From contig NZ_AXVA01000013.1 in NCBI RefSeq assembly GCF_000482325.1, forward strand, positions 124,001 through 188,000: DNA of 64,000 nucleotides. The letters are read 5' to 3'. The translations under genes and the position numbers were made by a program. The notes beneath the pieces were generated by a model. The model searched no databases. It saw only the letters and a program-made list of their open reading frames with translations, and was not told where the DNA came from. Source of the stretch: Bacillus sp. UNC438CL73TsuS30 (GTDB lineage: Bacteria > Bacillota > Bacilli > Bacillales > Cytobacillaceae). Numbering within the stretch: position 1 is the first letter of the stretch; each line of letters starts with the position of its first letter. This document shows positions 53,419-62,479 of this stretch, one piece after another.

Positions 53419-53448
53419 TTGACAGACAGGCTGTTTATACTGCATAAT
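53419..53448 (+). promoter_or_regulatory. SigA-type promoter of the proI T-box leader
   Basis: TTGACA (53419-53424) and CATAAT (53443-53448) with an 18-base spacer; the start of stem I of the T-box lies about 20 bases downstream. Confidence 0.65.
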
Positions 53449-53464
53449 CACAATTAAAATTTGA

Positions 53465-53710
53465 TTCGTTTAAAGCGATGAATAAGGCCAGTAAATGAGT
53501 AACGGTGAAAGAGAGTGAAGCTCTAAAGGCTGAAAGGCTTCACCACCCTCTTAATCATTGAACCTACCTTATGAGCTTTTAGGAAAACCTAACGCAAATC
53601 CGGCGTTATCGGAGTCGAGTGACCCTTTTGTATTTTAAAAGGGGTCAATGAAGGTGGTACCACGGAAGATAGACCTTTCGTCCTTTACGGATGAAAGGTC
53701 TTTTTGTTTT
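53465..53710 (+). promoter_or_regulatory. T-box leader (tRNA-Pro riboswitch) upstream of proI
   Basis: Stem I runs from AAAGCGATGAATAAGG to CCTTATGAGCTTT (about 53471-53580). Its specifier loop reads GAACCTACC, giving the proline codon CCT at 53563-53565. The conserved T-box AAGGTGGTACCACGG is at 53651-53665 and the terminator GACCTTTC...GAAAGGTC with T run is at 53672-53710. Uncharged tRNA-Pro should stabilise the antiterminator and turn on proI. Confidence 0.93.
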
Positions 53711-53762
53711 TAAAGAAGCTGTTTTCTAAAAGATTGTTGTTTTTAAATAGGTTAAGTGAGAA

Positions 53763-53893
53763 GTTGATTGAAGCGGATGGTGCGAGACTCCAGCGGGAGC
53801 AGCAGGACAGGTGAGACCCCACAGGCGCTTTCAGCGCCGAGGAGGCTCACCGACTGCCCCGCGGAAAGCGAGCATCCTGGAGCGGAAATCAAC
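53763..53893. repeat. Dispersed repeat family A, full-length copy between T-box and proI
   Basis: It runs from GTTGATTGAAGCGG to GGAGCGGAAATCAAC, with the core GGCGCTTTCAGCGCC inside GGTGAG...CTCACC arms (as read on the reverse strand). This is the inverted relative of 1288-1478. It occupies most of the 220 bases between the T-box terminator and the proI ribosome site, so it is transcribed when proI is on. Confidence 0.8.
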
Positions 53894-53931
53894 CACTCTT
53901 CTAATGAACAAAATAAGAAGGAGGCTGTAAC

Positions 53932-54777
53932 ATGAAAAAAATGGCAGTTATTGGTGCAGGTTCTATGGCTGAAGCGTTCATTTCGGGTGTTCTGGAAAAT
54001 GGGTTAATGGAAAGAGAAAATATTTGGGTAACAAATAATTCAAACGAGGAAAGGCTACACAAGCTTCGTAATCGCTATGGGGTAAGTGCCTCTTACGACA
54101 TGTGTGCACTCTTTGACGGAGCGGATATTGTCATTTTAGCAATGAAACCTAAGGATGCCGCAACTGCGATAGCCAAGATTCGGGAGTACCTAACGGAAAA
54201 AATGCTGGTAATTTCAGTTCTCGCCGGGGTTTCAATCAAAACAATAGAGGTTTTAGCTAAAAAACCAATGGCAATTATCAGATCGATGCCAAACACATCA
54301 GCAGCAGTTGGATTATCAGCAACTGCCATTGCGGTCAATGAACGTGTGTCAGATGAGCAAATGGAAATGGCGAAAAAGCTTTTCAACACAGTAGGATTAA
54401 CTACTATTGTTGAAGAAGAACATCTTGATGCTGTAACAGGACTTTCAGGAAGCGGCCCTGCCTATATTTATTATCTGATTGAAGCGATGGAAAATAGCGC
54501 AGTAGAAATCGGCCTAAATAAGGAAACTGCTCAAGAACTGATTGTACAGACTTTAATTGGAGCGGCAGAGATGGTCCGGAAATCAATAAAACCACCTGTA
54601 CAGCTGCGCAAGGATGTAACCAGCCCTGGGGGAACGACAGAAGCCGGTATTCGAGTCCTTGAAGAAAATGGCGTTCAGAAGGCATTTATTGAGTGCATAA
54701 AAACAGCCACTGCTCAATCGAAAAAAATGGGAAAAGCATTAAGCACCCAGCTGGAAACAGCAGAACAGCTCCTATAA
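53932..54777 (+). CDS. proI: Pyrroline-5-carboxylate reductase
   Basis: A 281-residue enzyme for the last step of proline synthesis, reducing pyrroline-5-carboxylate with NAD(P)H. VIGAGSMAEA (cofactor loop), SMPNTSA, GSGPAYIYYLIEAM (substrate) and VTSPGGTTEAGI (signature) are all present. AGGAGG precedes ATG 53932. A proline-specific T-box lies upstream, so proline starvation should induce it; the T-box supports the ProI assignment. Confidence 0.96.
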   Translation: MKKMAVIGAGSMAEAFISGVLENGLMERENIWVTNNSNEERLHKLRNRYGVSASYDMCALFDGADIVILAMKPKDAATAIAKIREYLTEKMLVISVLAGVSIKTIEVLAKKPMAIIRSMPNTSAAVGLSATAIAVNERVSDEQMEMAKKLFNTVGLTTIVEEEHLDAVTGLSGSGPAYIYYLIEAMENSAVEIGLNKETAQELIVQTLIGAAEMVRKSIKPPVQLRKDVTSPGGTTEAGIRVLEENGVQKAFIECIKTATAQSKKMGKALSTQLETAEQLL

Positions 54778-54836
54778 ATTGGATGTTTCCCGAGAGTTCT
54801 TTTAAAATGTAAAAAAAGGACTGGGAAGTGTCATAG

Positions 54837-55973
54837 ATGTTAACCACAATACTTTCATTGGGGATCGTTGTTTGGATCGCGTTTATATTGGATGCCTGGG
54901 CCGGTTTAAGAAAATTAGATTTTCTCGAAAATGAAACAGGTCTAGTAGATGGGGAGTTATTGACAGTCATTGTCGCAGCAAGAAATGAAGAACAACAAAT
55001 AAAGTTAAGTATCCAAAGTCAATTGCAGCAAACCTATGAAAATGTCGAATGGATTCTAGTAGACGACCGTTCAACAGATCATACTGGAAAAATTATTGAT
55101 GAGCTAGCTAGATCGGATCAAAGAATAAAAGTCATTCATATACAAGAATTACCGGAAGGCTGGCTTGGTAAAAACCATGCATTATATACAGGTGCCAAAC
55201 AGGCTTCTGGTAAATGGCTTTTGTTTACAGATGCAGATGTTCGCTATGAAAAAGATGCATTTGCAAAAGCGCTGCATTATTTTAATAAAAATAAACTTGA
55301 CCATTTAACCGCAGCACCGAATTTAAATGCCCACAGCTTTTGGCTCAAGTCATTTGTTGCCTTTTTCCTGTTTGGATTTTCCTATTTTAAACGTCCGTGG
55401 CGGGCAAATAACCCTAAATCCAAAATCGGTACGGGAATTGGTGCTTTTAACCTTGTTTCAAACAAGGCTTATGAAGCGTTCGGCACCCATGAGAGGATTA
55501 AAATGCGCCCGGACGATGATCTTCAATTGGGAATGAGAATGAAAAGGGAAGGCTTTTCGCAAAGGATTGTTACCGCCCTCCATTTGATTGAAGTAGAATG
55601 GTATGGCAGTTTAGAAGAGGCCTTTGTCGGGCTCGAAAAAAATACGTTTGCGGGATTGAATTACCGTATCAGCATGATTTTTTTAGCGGTTTTCGGAATC
55701 CTCTTAACACACTTTCTACCCTTCATTACCATTTTTTCAAGCAGCAAAACCATTGCCCTGCTGAGCTTAGGCAATATTATAACCAGCGGAATTCTTTATG
55801 CCATGGTAATCAAAAGAATGACATTATTTTCTCCTGTCCTCTTTCTAGTTTTTCCAATTACTACATTATTGTTTATATATTCCATCATTCGAGCAAGCCT
55901 ATTGACCTTTAAACGGGGCGGTATTGTTTGGAGAGGAACAAAATATCGCTTAAAAGATCTTCGAGAAAAATAG
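54837..55973 (+). CDS. Membrane glycosyltransferase family 2 protein
   Basis: A 378-residue GT2 enzyme: N-terminal helix (about residues 1-20), GT-A domain with TVIVAARNEE, VDDRSTDHT and the metal motif TDADVRYEK, an acceptor motif RPDDDLQLG, and three C-terminal helices (about 280-360). The shape resembles CrtQ/HpnB-like transferases of hopanoid or carotenoid pathways, but no such partner genes are nearby, so the acceptor is unknown. It lies 60 bases after proI and ahead of namA, possibly an accessory gene at this spot. Confidence 0.8.
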   Translation: MLTTILSLGIVVWIAFILDAWAGLRKLDFLENETGLVDGELLTVIVAARNEEQQIKLSIQSQLQQTYENVEWILVDDRSTDHTGKIIDELARSDQRIKVIHIQELPEGWLGKNHALYTGAKQASGKWLLFTDADVRYEKDAFAKALHYFNKNKLDHLTAAPNLNAHSFWLKSFVAFFLFGFSYFKRPWRANNPKSKIGTGIGAFNLVSNKAYEAFGTHERIKMRPDDDLQLGMRMKREGFSQRIVTALHLIEVEWYGSLEEAFVGLEKNTFAGLNYRISMIFLAVFGILLTHFLPFITIFSSSKTIALLSLGNIITSGILYAMVIKRMTLFSPVLFLVFPITTLLFIYSIIRASLLTFKRGGIVWRGTKYRLKDLREK

Positions 55974-56053
55974 TGAAGCAGAGTTTTTCTTTAAAATGAA
56001 ACCTTTTGATATACTAAATAATGGATTTAAATAGGAATTCAGGAGGTTTAAAA

Positions 56054-57073
56054 ATGGCGGTAAAATTATTCTCTCCCTATACAATTAAAGGGGTTACGTT
56101 AAAAAACCGTATTGTTATGTCACCAATGTGCATGTATTCGAGTCATAACGAAGACGGGCATATTCAAAACTGGCACCGTACTCATTATACAAGCCGGGCG
56201 GTCGGCCAGGTTGGATTGATTATTGTTGAGGCTACTGCTGTTACTCCACAAGGCCGTATATCCCCTCAGGATTTAGGAATTTGGAATGATGACCATGTTG
56301 AGGGATTTAAAGAATTAGTCAACTCGATCAAAGAACATGGAGCTAAAACAGGAATACAGCTTGCCCACGCCGGCAGAAAAGCTGTTTTAGACGGGGAAAT
56401 TCTTGCACCTTCAGCGCTTGAATTTAATGAAAAAAGTAAAACCCCAAAGGAAATGACATTGTCAGAAATTACAGAAACCGTTGAGGCATTTAAAAAAGGG
56501 GCAGAACGAGCAGCCACTGCCGGCTTTGATGTCATCGAACTTCACGGGGCACATGGATATCTGATTAATGAGTTTTTATCACCACTTTCTAATAAACGAA
56601 CCGATGAATATGGCGGTTCAGCTGAAAACCGCTACCGCTTCCTCCGCAAAGTGATCGACGCTGTTAAGACTGTATGGGATGGCCCATTATTTGTGCGAGT
56701 CTCCGCTCATGATTACAATGAGGAAGGCTTAACACCTAAGGATTATGTAACCTTCAGTAAATGGATGAAGGAGCAAGGTGTTGACTTAATCGACGTTAGT
56801 TCCGGTGCCGTTGTACCTGCTCGTATTAATGTTTACCCTGGTTACCAAGTAAAATTTGCTGAAACGATTAAGAACGAAGCGAGTATTGATACAGGTGCAG
56901 TTGGGTTGATTACTTCCCCGATCCAAGCTGAGGAAATTTTGCAGAATGACCGTGCTGACTTAGTTTTCTTAGCGCGGGAACTGCTGCGTGATCCTTACTG
57001 GCCAAGAACGGCAGCCAAAGAGCTGGGAGTAGAAATTGAAACGCCTGTGCAGTATGAACGGGGCTGGCTTTAA
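56054..57073 (+). CDS. namA: NADPH dehydrogenase NamA (old yellow enzyme)
   Basis: A 339-residue FMN-dependent ene-reductase of the YqjM class. The class-specific Cys26 and Tyr28 in [14 protein letters not shown], the His pair in [16 protein letters not shown] and [21 protein letters not shown] for phosphate binding are visible, as is the C-terminal ERGWL of the dimer interface. It reduces activated double bonds and xenobiotics. ATG 56054 follows GGAGG; the frame is open 11 codons further up without a ribosome site. Confidence 0.95.
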   Translation: MAVKLFSPYTIKGVTLKNRIVMSPMCMYSSHNEDGHIQNWHRTHYTSRAVGQVGLIIVEATAVTPQGRISPQDLGIWNDDHVEGFKELVNSIKEHGAKTGIQLAHAGRKAVLDGEILAPSALEFNEKSKTPKEMTLSEITETVEAFKKGAERAATAGFDVIELHGAHGYLINEFLSPLSNKRTDEYGGSAENRYRFLRKVIDAVKTVWDGPLFVRVSAHDYNEEGLTPKDYVTFSKWMKEQGVDLIDVSSGAVVPARINVYPGYQVKFAETIKNEASIDTGAVGLITSPIQAEEILQNDRADLVFLARELLRDPYWPRTAAKELGVEIETPVQYERGWL

Positions 57074-57083
57074 ATGAATAGAA

Positions 57084-57119
57084 ATGTCCTTCACCCACCG
57101 GATGAAGGACATTTTTTTG
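57084..57119 (+). terminator. Terminator after namA
   Basis: An ATGTCCTTCA/TGAAGGACAT stem with a 9-base loop and a TTTTTT run. Confidence 0.9.
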
Positions 57120-57139
57120 TTTCTTGGGACAGTTTCCGT

Positions 57140-58063
57140 TCATTTCAACGGAATATTTATTTCTTTAAAATCCTCTGCTATATCCGTATTCGGAAAAATC
57201 TCACGTGCCTCTTCTACTAATTCTCTTGATGCATGCCGGTCATAACGGGAACTGATATGGGTTAGGCATAGCTGTTTACACCCTGACATTTTCGCAATTT
57301 TCGCTGCTTGGTGTGTGGTGGAATGAAAATAATCAAATGCAAGCCTTTCCTCTCCTTTTGAGAAGGTAGCTTCGTGCACTAACAAGTCTGCATGTTCCGC
57401 CAAGGAAACCGCCTGTTCACAATACCTGGTATCCCCTAAAATGGTTATAATCCTTCCCTTTTGGGGCTGTCCAAGGAAATCTGCCGGATGAATCGTTCTA
57501 CCATCTTCAAGGGTAACCGTTTCGCCATTTTTGATTTTCTTAAAAATAGGCCCAGGACGAACACCTATTTCCACCAATTTATCAGCAAGCAATGTTCCCG
57601 GCCGATCCTTTTCAACAATTCGATAACCATAGGAAGGAATTCCATGTTCTAAAAGACTGGCTTCAACAATAAACTGGTCATCCTCAAAAATTATCCCATC
57701 CTCAATCTCAATGACGGTGATATTATATTTTAAATAGGTCTGACTCACAGAAAGACTCACATCAATAAATTCCTTAATTCCCTTTGGACCATAAACGGTG
57801 ACTTCCGATTCTCCCCCCTGAAAGGAACGGCTCGATAATAGCCCGGGAAGGCCATATATATGATCGCCATGAAGGTGAGTGATAAAAATTTTTTCAATTC
57901 TGCGCGGTTTAATTGCAGTATGTAAAATTTGATGCTGGGTTGCCTCTCCGGCATCAAATAGCCAGATTGTCCCCCGCTCTTCTAGTAATTTTAAGGCAAT
58001 GGATGTAACATTGCGAAGCTTTGCCGGCATTCCGGCGCCCGTTCCTAAGAAAAAAATATCCAC
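57140..58063 (-). CDS. rnz: Ribonuclease Z
   Basis: A 307-residue beta-lactamase-fold tRNA 3' processing enzyme. The N-terminal [17 protein letters not shown], the metal motif [45 protein letters not shown] and LTHISSRY are all conserved. It removes 3' trailers from tRNA precursors lacking CCA. GTG 58063 has AAAGGAGT 8 bases upstream. Convergent with namA, divergent from zwf. Confidence 0.96.
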   Translation of the reverse strand: MDIFFLGTGAGMPAKLRNVTSIALKLLEERGTIWLFDAGEATQHQILHTAIKPRRIEKIFITHLHGDHIYGLPGLLSSRSFQGGESEVTVYGPKGIKEFIDVSLSVSQTYLKYNITVIEIEDGIIFEDDQFIVEASLLEHGIPSYGYRIVEKDRPGTLLADKLVEIGVRPGPIFKKIKNGETVTLEDGRTIHPADFLGQPQKGRIITILGDTRYCEQAVSLAEHADLLVHEATFSKGEERLAFDYFHSTTHQAAKIAKMSGCKQLCLTHISSRYDRHASRELVEEAREIFPNTDIAEDFKEINIPLK

Positions 58064-58163
58064 TCGAACATACTCCTTTCAAACACCCGTACTTATTATT
58101 AGCTTTACTATAGCACAAACCAGTCTTTGAAAATAAATTGATTTTTACATGATTGCTTTTTAT

Positions 58164-58192
58164 TTGCGAATTATATAGTAAACAGATAAAAT
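58164..58192 (+). promoter_or_regulatory. SigA-type promoter of zwf
   Basis: TTGCGA (58164-58169) and TAAAAT (58187-58192) with a 17-base spacer, 60 bases upstream of the zwf start. Confidence 0.55.
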
Positions 58193-58251
58193 TTAATACT
58201 TGGTAAGACAACGTTATTTTATACGATACATACTGGAAAAGAGGTATTTTA

Positions 58252-59757
58252 GTGGAACAAACTGGAAGCACATCTTCACTCATTATGATTTTTGGTGCAA
58301 CTGGCGATTTAGCCAAACGGAAGTTGTTTCCTTCGCTATACCGGCTATTTGAAAAAGGCCGATTATCCGATCAATTTGCTGTAATTGGTGTGGCAAGAAG
58401 GTCGATTTCAAATGATGAATTTCAACAATCCGTAAAAGAATCTGTTCTTTCTGCTCTAGGAAGAGATAAAAATATTGATGAATTTATTTCCCATTTTTAC
58501 TATCAAGCACACGATGTGCAGGATTCTAGTTCATACCTTGCTCTTAAAAAATTAGCAAATGAGATTGATGAACATTATAAGTTAGAAGGCAACCGGATTT
58601 TTTACCTCGCCATGGCACCGGAATTTTTTGGACCGATTGCACTTCATTTAAAGTCCGACGGTTTAACGGATGTAAAAGGATACAAACGTCTTGTCATCGA
58701 AAAACCATTCGGACATGACCTTGCGTCTGCAAAAGAATTAAACAAGCAAATTAGAACAGCTTTTTCTGAGGAAGAAATTTATCGGATTGACCACTATCTT
58801 GGAAAAGAAATGGTACGAAACATTGAAGTAATCCGTTTCGCCAATGCCATTTTTGAACCATTATGGAATAACCGATATATCTCCAATATTCAAATCACTT
58901 CAAGTGAGACACTTGGAGTAGAGGAACGAGGACGTTATTACGAAAAAAGCGGTGCATTAAGGGATATGGTACAAAACCACATGCTGCAGATGGTAGCCCT
59001 CCTTGCGATGGAGCCTCCGATTAAGCTTACAACAGATGAAATTCGTTCCGAAAAAGGAAGAGTATTCAGAGCCATTCGTAAGATAGCAGGCGAAAAAGTA
59101 AATGATTATTTTGTTCGCGGGCAATACGGCGAAGGGGAATTGGATGGCAAAAAGGTTCCGAAATACCGTGATGAACCAATGGTGGACAAAGAGTCTAATA
59201 CAGAAACCTACGTCGCAGCGAAAGTGATGATTGATAATTTTCGCTGGGCGGGAGTACCTTTTTATATCCGAACAGGAAAAAGGCTTAAGGTAAAATCTAC
59301 TAAAATTGTCGTGCAGTTTAAAGATATACCAATGAATTTATACTATCAAACGGAAAAAATGTTAAACCCGAATCTCCTTGTTATCCATATCCAGCCGGAA
59401 GAAGGAATTACGTTACATTTAAATGCCAAAAAGGCAGGCGGTCATCTCGATGCACAAGTGGTGAAATTAAGCTTTGCCAATACGGGAATCCATGCGATGA
59501 ATACTCCGGAGGGTTATGAAAAGCTTCTATATGACTGTATGCAGGGAGACGCAACAAACTTTACCCATTGGGATGAAGTAGCATATTCTTGGAGCTTTGT
59601 TGATAAAATCTCTGAAGCCTGGAAAAATAGTAAGGACGAAAGCTTTCCAAATTATGAATCAGGTTCAAGAGGTCCTGACGCAGCAGATCAATTATTAGAA
59701 AAAGACGGTTTCTCTTGGTGGCCTGTAACTGAATTAGAAGTAGAAACTTGCAATTAA
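58252..59757 (+). CDS. zwf: Glucose-6-phosphate 1-dehydrogenase
   Basis: A 501-residue enzyme, first step of the oxidative pentose phosphate pathway, producing NADPH. IFGATGDLAKRKLFPSLY binds the cofactor; RIDHYLGKE carries the active-site His and Lys; VIEKPFG and RTGKRL are also conserved. GTG 58252 follows GAGGT with 6-base spacing and its own promoter lies upstream. gndA, next to zwf in B. subtilis, is replaced here by an M14 peptidase gene. Confidence 0.96.
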   Translation: MEQTGSTSSLIMIFGATGDLAKRKLFPSLYRLFEKGRLSDQFAVIGVARRSISNDEFQQSVKESVLSALGRDKNIDEFISHFYYQAHDVQDSSSYLALKKLANEIDEHYKLEGNRIFYLAMAPEFFGPIALHLKSDGLTDVKGYKRLVIEKPFGHDLASAKELNKQIRTAFSEEEIYRIDHYLGKEMVRNIEVIRFANAIFEPLWNNRYISNIQITSSETLGVEERGRYYEKSGALRDMVQNHMLQMVALLAMEPPIKLTTDEIRSEKGRVFRAIRKIAGEKVNDYFVRGQYGEGELDGKKVPKYRDEPMVDKESNTETYVAAKVMIDNFRWAGVPFYIRTGKRLKVKSTKIVVQFKDIPMNLYYQTEKMLNPNLLVIHIQPEEGITLHLNAKKAGGHLDAQVVKLSFANTGIHAMNTPEGYEKLLYDCMQGDATNFTHWDEVAYSWSFVDKISEAWKNSKDESFPNYESGSRGPDAADQLLEKDGFSWWPVTELEVETCN

Positions 59758-59766
59758 ATAAAAACT

Positions 59767-59806
59767 AAAAAGCTCCGCTTTGTTATCACAGCAAAGCGGA
59801 GCTTTT
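59767..59806 (+). terminator. Terminator after zwf (copy 1 of an identical pair)
   Basis: An AAAAAGCTCCGCTTTG/CAAAGCGGAGCTTTT hairpin with a short loop and T run. The 40-base sequence recurs exactly at 62440-62479. Confidence 0.92.
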
Positions 59807-60008
59807 TATATTCCGAAAAGTAAAAATTTTGTAGGGCGAAATGTAAATATTCCTCTGATTTTTCGACAGAATCTTTAATAGATTAAAATTACAATAGAAT
59901 TGCATTAGAAATTAATGAGAATACGGAGGTGAATTAGCATACATAGGTTCCACCTAGTGCTTTAGTATTCAATTATTCTAAAACTATTATAGGGGCGGAT
60001 GAAAAGAA

Positions 60009-62408
60009 ATGAAGAGAAAGAAAACGGTTGCTAGTCTTTTAACAATAGGCTTATTTACAACAACGATTCCTTTTACTGCAAGTTTTGCCGAAGTACCCAA
60101 GTGGACGAATGTTAATGTATATGAAGAACAAGATGGAAGCAAGTTTAATAGTGAAAACTATGATTTTGTGAAGTTCTCTCAAATTGGCGCAAAACTAAAA
60201 GATATTGAGAAACAATCAAACCGTGTGAAAGTTGAGGTCCGAGGAACATCAGCTAAAGGGCATCCGCTTTATGTCGTAACGATCGCAGATCCGACGACAC
60301 AAGGGAAATTTGGAAAAATTCAAGCGCTAAGAAAACAAATGTTTAAAAACCCAGGCAAGGCTCAAGATTGGATTGCCAATAATCCTGATTTTAAGGTGCC
60401 TATCATGATTAATGGTTCGATTCATGGAACGGAATTCGTGGGAAGTAATGCTATTCTTCAATTGATTGAACGCTTTGCCAAACAAAATGACCAGGAAACG
60501 AAAAACATTTTAGCGAATAATATCCTTATAATTAATGTAGTGCAAAATCCTGACGGGCGTGTTGATGCTACACGTTTTAACGGTGAGGGCATCGACTTAA
60601 ACCGCGACTTTATTACCCAATCACAGCCGGAAACTAGGGAAACAGTTGGGCTTATTAAGGAATGGAACCCAATGGTGTTCCTTGATACCCACGGATATGT
60701 GAAAAATTACGCTCCAAACCGTCAGGGCTTAATTGAGCCATGTACACCACCGCATAATCCAAACTATGAGTATGATCTCTATAATAAGTGGGCTTATAAG
60801 CAGGCTGAAGCGATGGAAGCGCAAATAATGAAAGTAAAGGATCAGTTCGTAGGAAGTACCCAAACTAATAGTAACTTATATAAAAACATGCAAGGTGTCT
60901 ATATTCCGCAGCGAAATGATAAAGACGGCTGGGATGATTATCCGCCAATTTTCACACCAATGTATGCAATGTACCATGGGGCTTACGGTCATACGTTAGA
61001 AACGCCAACGAATGATTGGGATGGTGTCCGTTGGATGTATAATGCCATTATCGGGGCTCTAAATTTTGCAACGGAAAACAAACAAGCGATGATTACGGAC
61101 CAAATTGAAATGTTCAAACGCGGAATTAACTTTGATCATCCTTTCCATAAGGAAGGGTTCTTCCCGAAAGCGTATATTCTACCAGTTAATGAGAAGGATC
61201 CAACGGTAACAAATAAAGCGGTGAACCATTTAATCAACAATGATATCGATGTCGTTCAATCACCAAAAGCATTTACTGTTGATGGAAGAACGTATCCTAA
61301 AGGGACTTACATTGTGATGATGGATCAGGCGAAAGCCGGATTGGCGAACACGATGCTGTGGGATGGGGAAGATATCACAAATACAATTAACGCCATGTAT
61401 GATATTTCAGCATGGAGTCTGCCGGAACTCTGGGGCTTTGAAGCGGTGGAGACACAAAGTTCCATTAATGTGACAACCACAAAGGTGAACGAAATCAATG
61501 AACAAGGTTCCGTTTCCGGTAAGGGTCCTTTCTTGATCCCAAATACCTCAGTTAAAGCTATTAATCTAGTAAATACGTTAATTCAGCAAGGTATTGAAGT
61601 TAAGCGTGATGCAAAAGGGAACTTCTACACAGAAGCAGCTGCCAATAAAATCACCGCCGCTGTGAAAGAATCTGGGTTGCAAATTGAGAGCACCTCAAAG
61701 GTACCAGCCGATGCTTCGGCTTTATCAAGTTTAAAAGTAGCTATTTTCAAGGACGGCGGAATTAGTAAAGTTCAGTCCCATAGTGGAACAAAGCTTGCCC
61801 TAAAACGACTAGGATTTGACGTGACCGAAGTAACCCCAGTTGAGGTTGCCGAAAACGTTCTAAGTGGTTTTGATGTTTTTGTGTATAGCGGATCATCTAG
61901 CTTAATTAGTGTCATCACGAGTGCTTCAAACAAGGAATTTGGAGTGCAGGACAAGGCGCAAGAAACAAAGTTACGCGCGAACATTGTCGACTTTGTGAAC
62001 GGAGGGGGTAAATATATTGCAGTAGGATCAACAGCCTCACAAGCAACGAAAACCCTAGGTCTAACAGACGACACCGTTAATGTTGGTGGTTCTGATAGCA
62101 ACGGAATTGTGATGGTTGATTACGAAGGAACAGGTTTAACAGCCGGTTATGGCAAGGATGACATCGGTTTTGTCTATCGTCCAACATGGTATACGAATAC
62201 TGGGAATGATAAAGTAGTTGCCAAATATGCCAACAAGGATAATTTCTTTGTGGCCGGTCACTGGAGAAATAGCAAAAATGCAAAAGGTCAGACCGTAGTA
62301 GTAAAAGAACAAAATAAAGACGTAACCCTAATTGGCCTAGAAGCAGGTTTCCGTGATCATACCGATTACCTGTTCCGTCTTCTATCCAATGCAATCTTTG
62401 AAAAATAA
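60009..62408 (+). CDS. Secreted M14-family zinc carboxypeptidase
   Basis: A 799-residue exported protein: signal peptide about residues 1-27 (ending SFAEV), M14 peptidase domain about 45-355 with zinc ligands in GSIHGTEFVG (His, Glu) and LDTHGY (His), and catalytic Glu in GHTLETPTND; then a bridging region and a C-terminal domain (about 570-799) resembling a class-I glutamine-amidotransferase fold (LKVAIFKDGG, GFDVFVYSG, GGGKYIAVGS) without an obvious catalytic Cys. It would trim C-terminal residues from extracellular peptides. AGGGGCGGATG lies before ATG 60009. Bracketed by identical terminators. Confidence 0.88.
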   Translation: MKRKKTVASLLTIGLFTTTIPFTASFAEVPKWTNVNVYEEQDGSKFNSENYDFVKFSQIGAKLKDIEKQSNRVKVEVRGTSAKGHPLYVVTIADPTTQGKFGKIQALRKQMFKNPGKAQDWIANNPDFKVPIMINGSIHGTEFVGSNAILQLIERFAKQNDQETKNILANNILIINVVQNPDGRVDATRFNGEGIDLNRDFITQSQPETRETVGLIKEWNPMVFLDTHGYVKNYAPNRQGLIEPCTPPHNPNYEYDLYNKWAYKQAEAMEAQIMKVKDQFVGSTQTNSNLYKNMQGVYIPQRNDKDGWDDYPPIFTPMYAMYHGAYGHTLETPTNDWDGVRWMYNAIIGALNFATENKQAMITDQIEMFKRGINFDHPFHKEGFFPKAYILPVNEKDPTVTNKAVNHLINNDIDVVQSPKAFTVDGRTYPKGTYIVMMDQAKAGLANTMLWDGEDITNTINAMYDISAWSLPELWGFEAVETQSSINVTTTKVNEINEQGSVSGKGPFLIPNTSVKAINLVNTLIQQGIEVKRDAKGNFYTEAAANKITAAVKESGLQIESTSKVPADASALSSLKVAIFKDGGISKVQSHSGTKLALKRLGFDVTEVTPVEVAENVLSGFDVFVYSGSSSLISVITSASNKEFGVQDKAQETKLRANIVDFVNGGGKYIAVGSTASQATKTLGLTDDTVNVGGSDSNGIVMVDYEGTGLTAGYGKDDIGFVYRPTWYTNTGNDKVVAKYANKDNFFVAGHWRNSKNAKGQTVVVKEQNKDVTLIGLEAGFRDHTDYLFRLLSNAIFEK

Positions 62409-62439
62409 GCTGTAAACTTGCTAAAATTATAAATAAAAT

Positions 62440-62479
62440 AAAAAGCTCCGCTTTGTTATCACAGCAAAGCGGAGCTTTT
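62440..62479. terminator. Terminator after the M14 peptidase gene (copy 2 of the pair)
   Basis: Identical over 40 bases to 59767-59806. It overlaps the last bases of the convergent dinB and could terminate it as well. Confidence 0.92.

Noticed and set aside
59808..60008. Possible leader peptide or regulatory hairpin before the M14 gene (GGAGGTG near 59925 and CCACCT downstream)
   Set aside because: The frame after GGAGGTG stops almost at once and the pairing is short; not supported.
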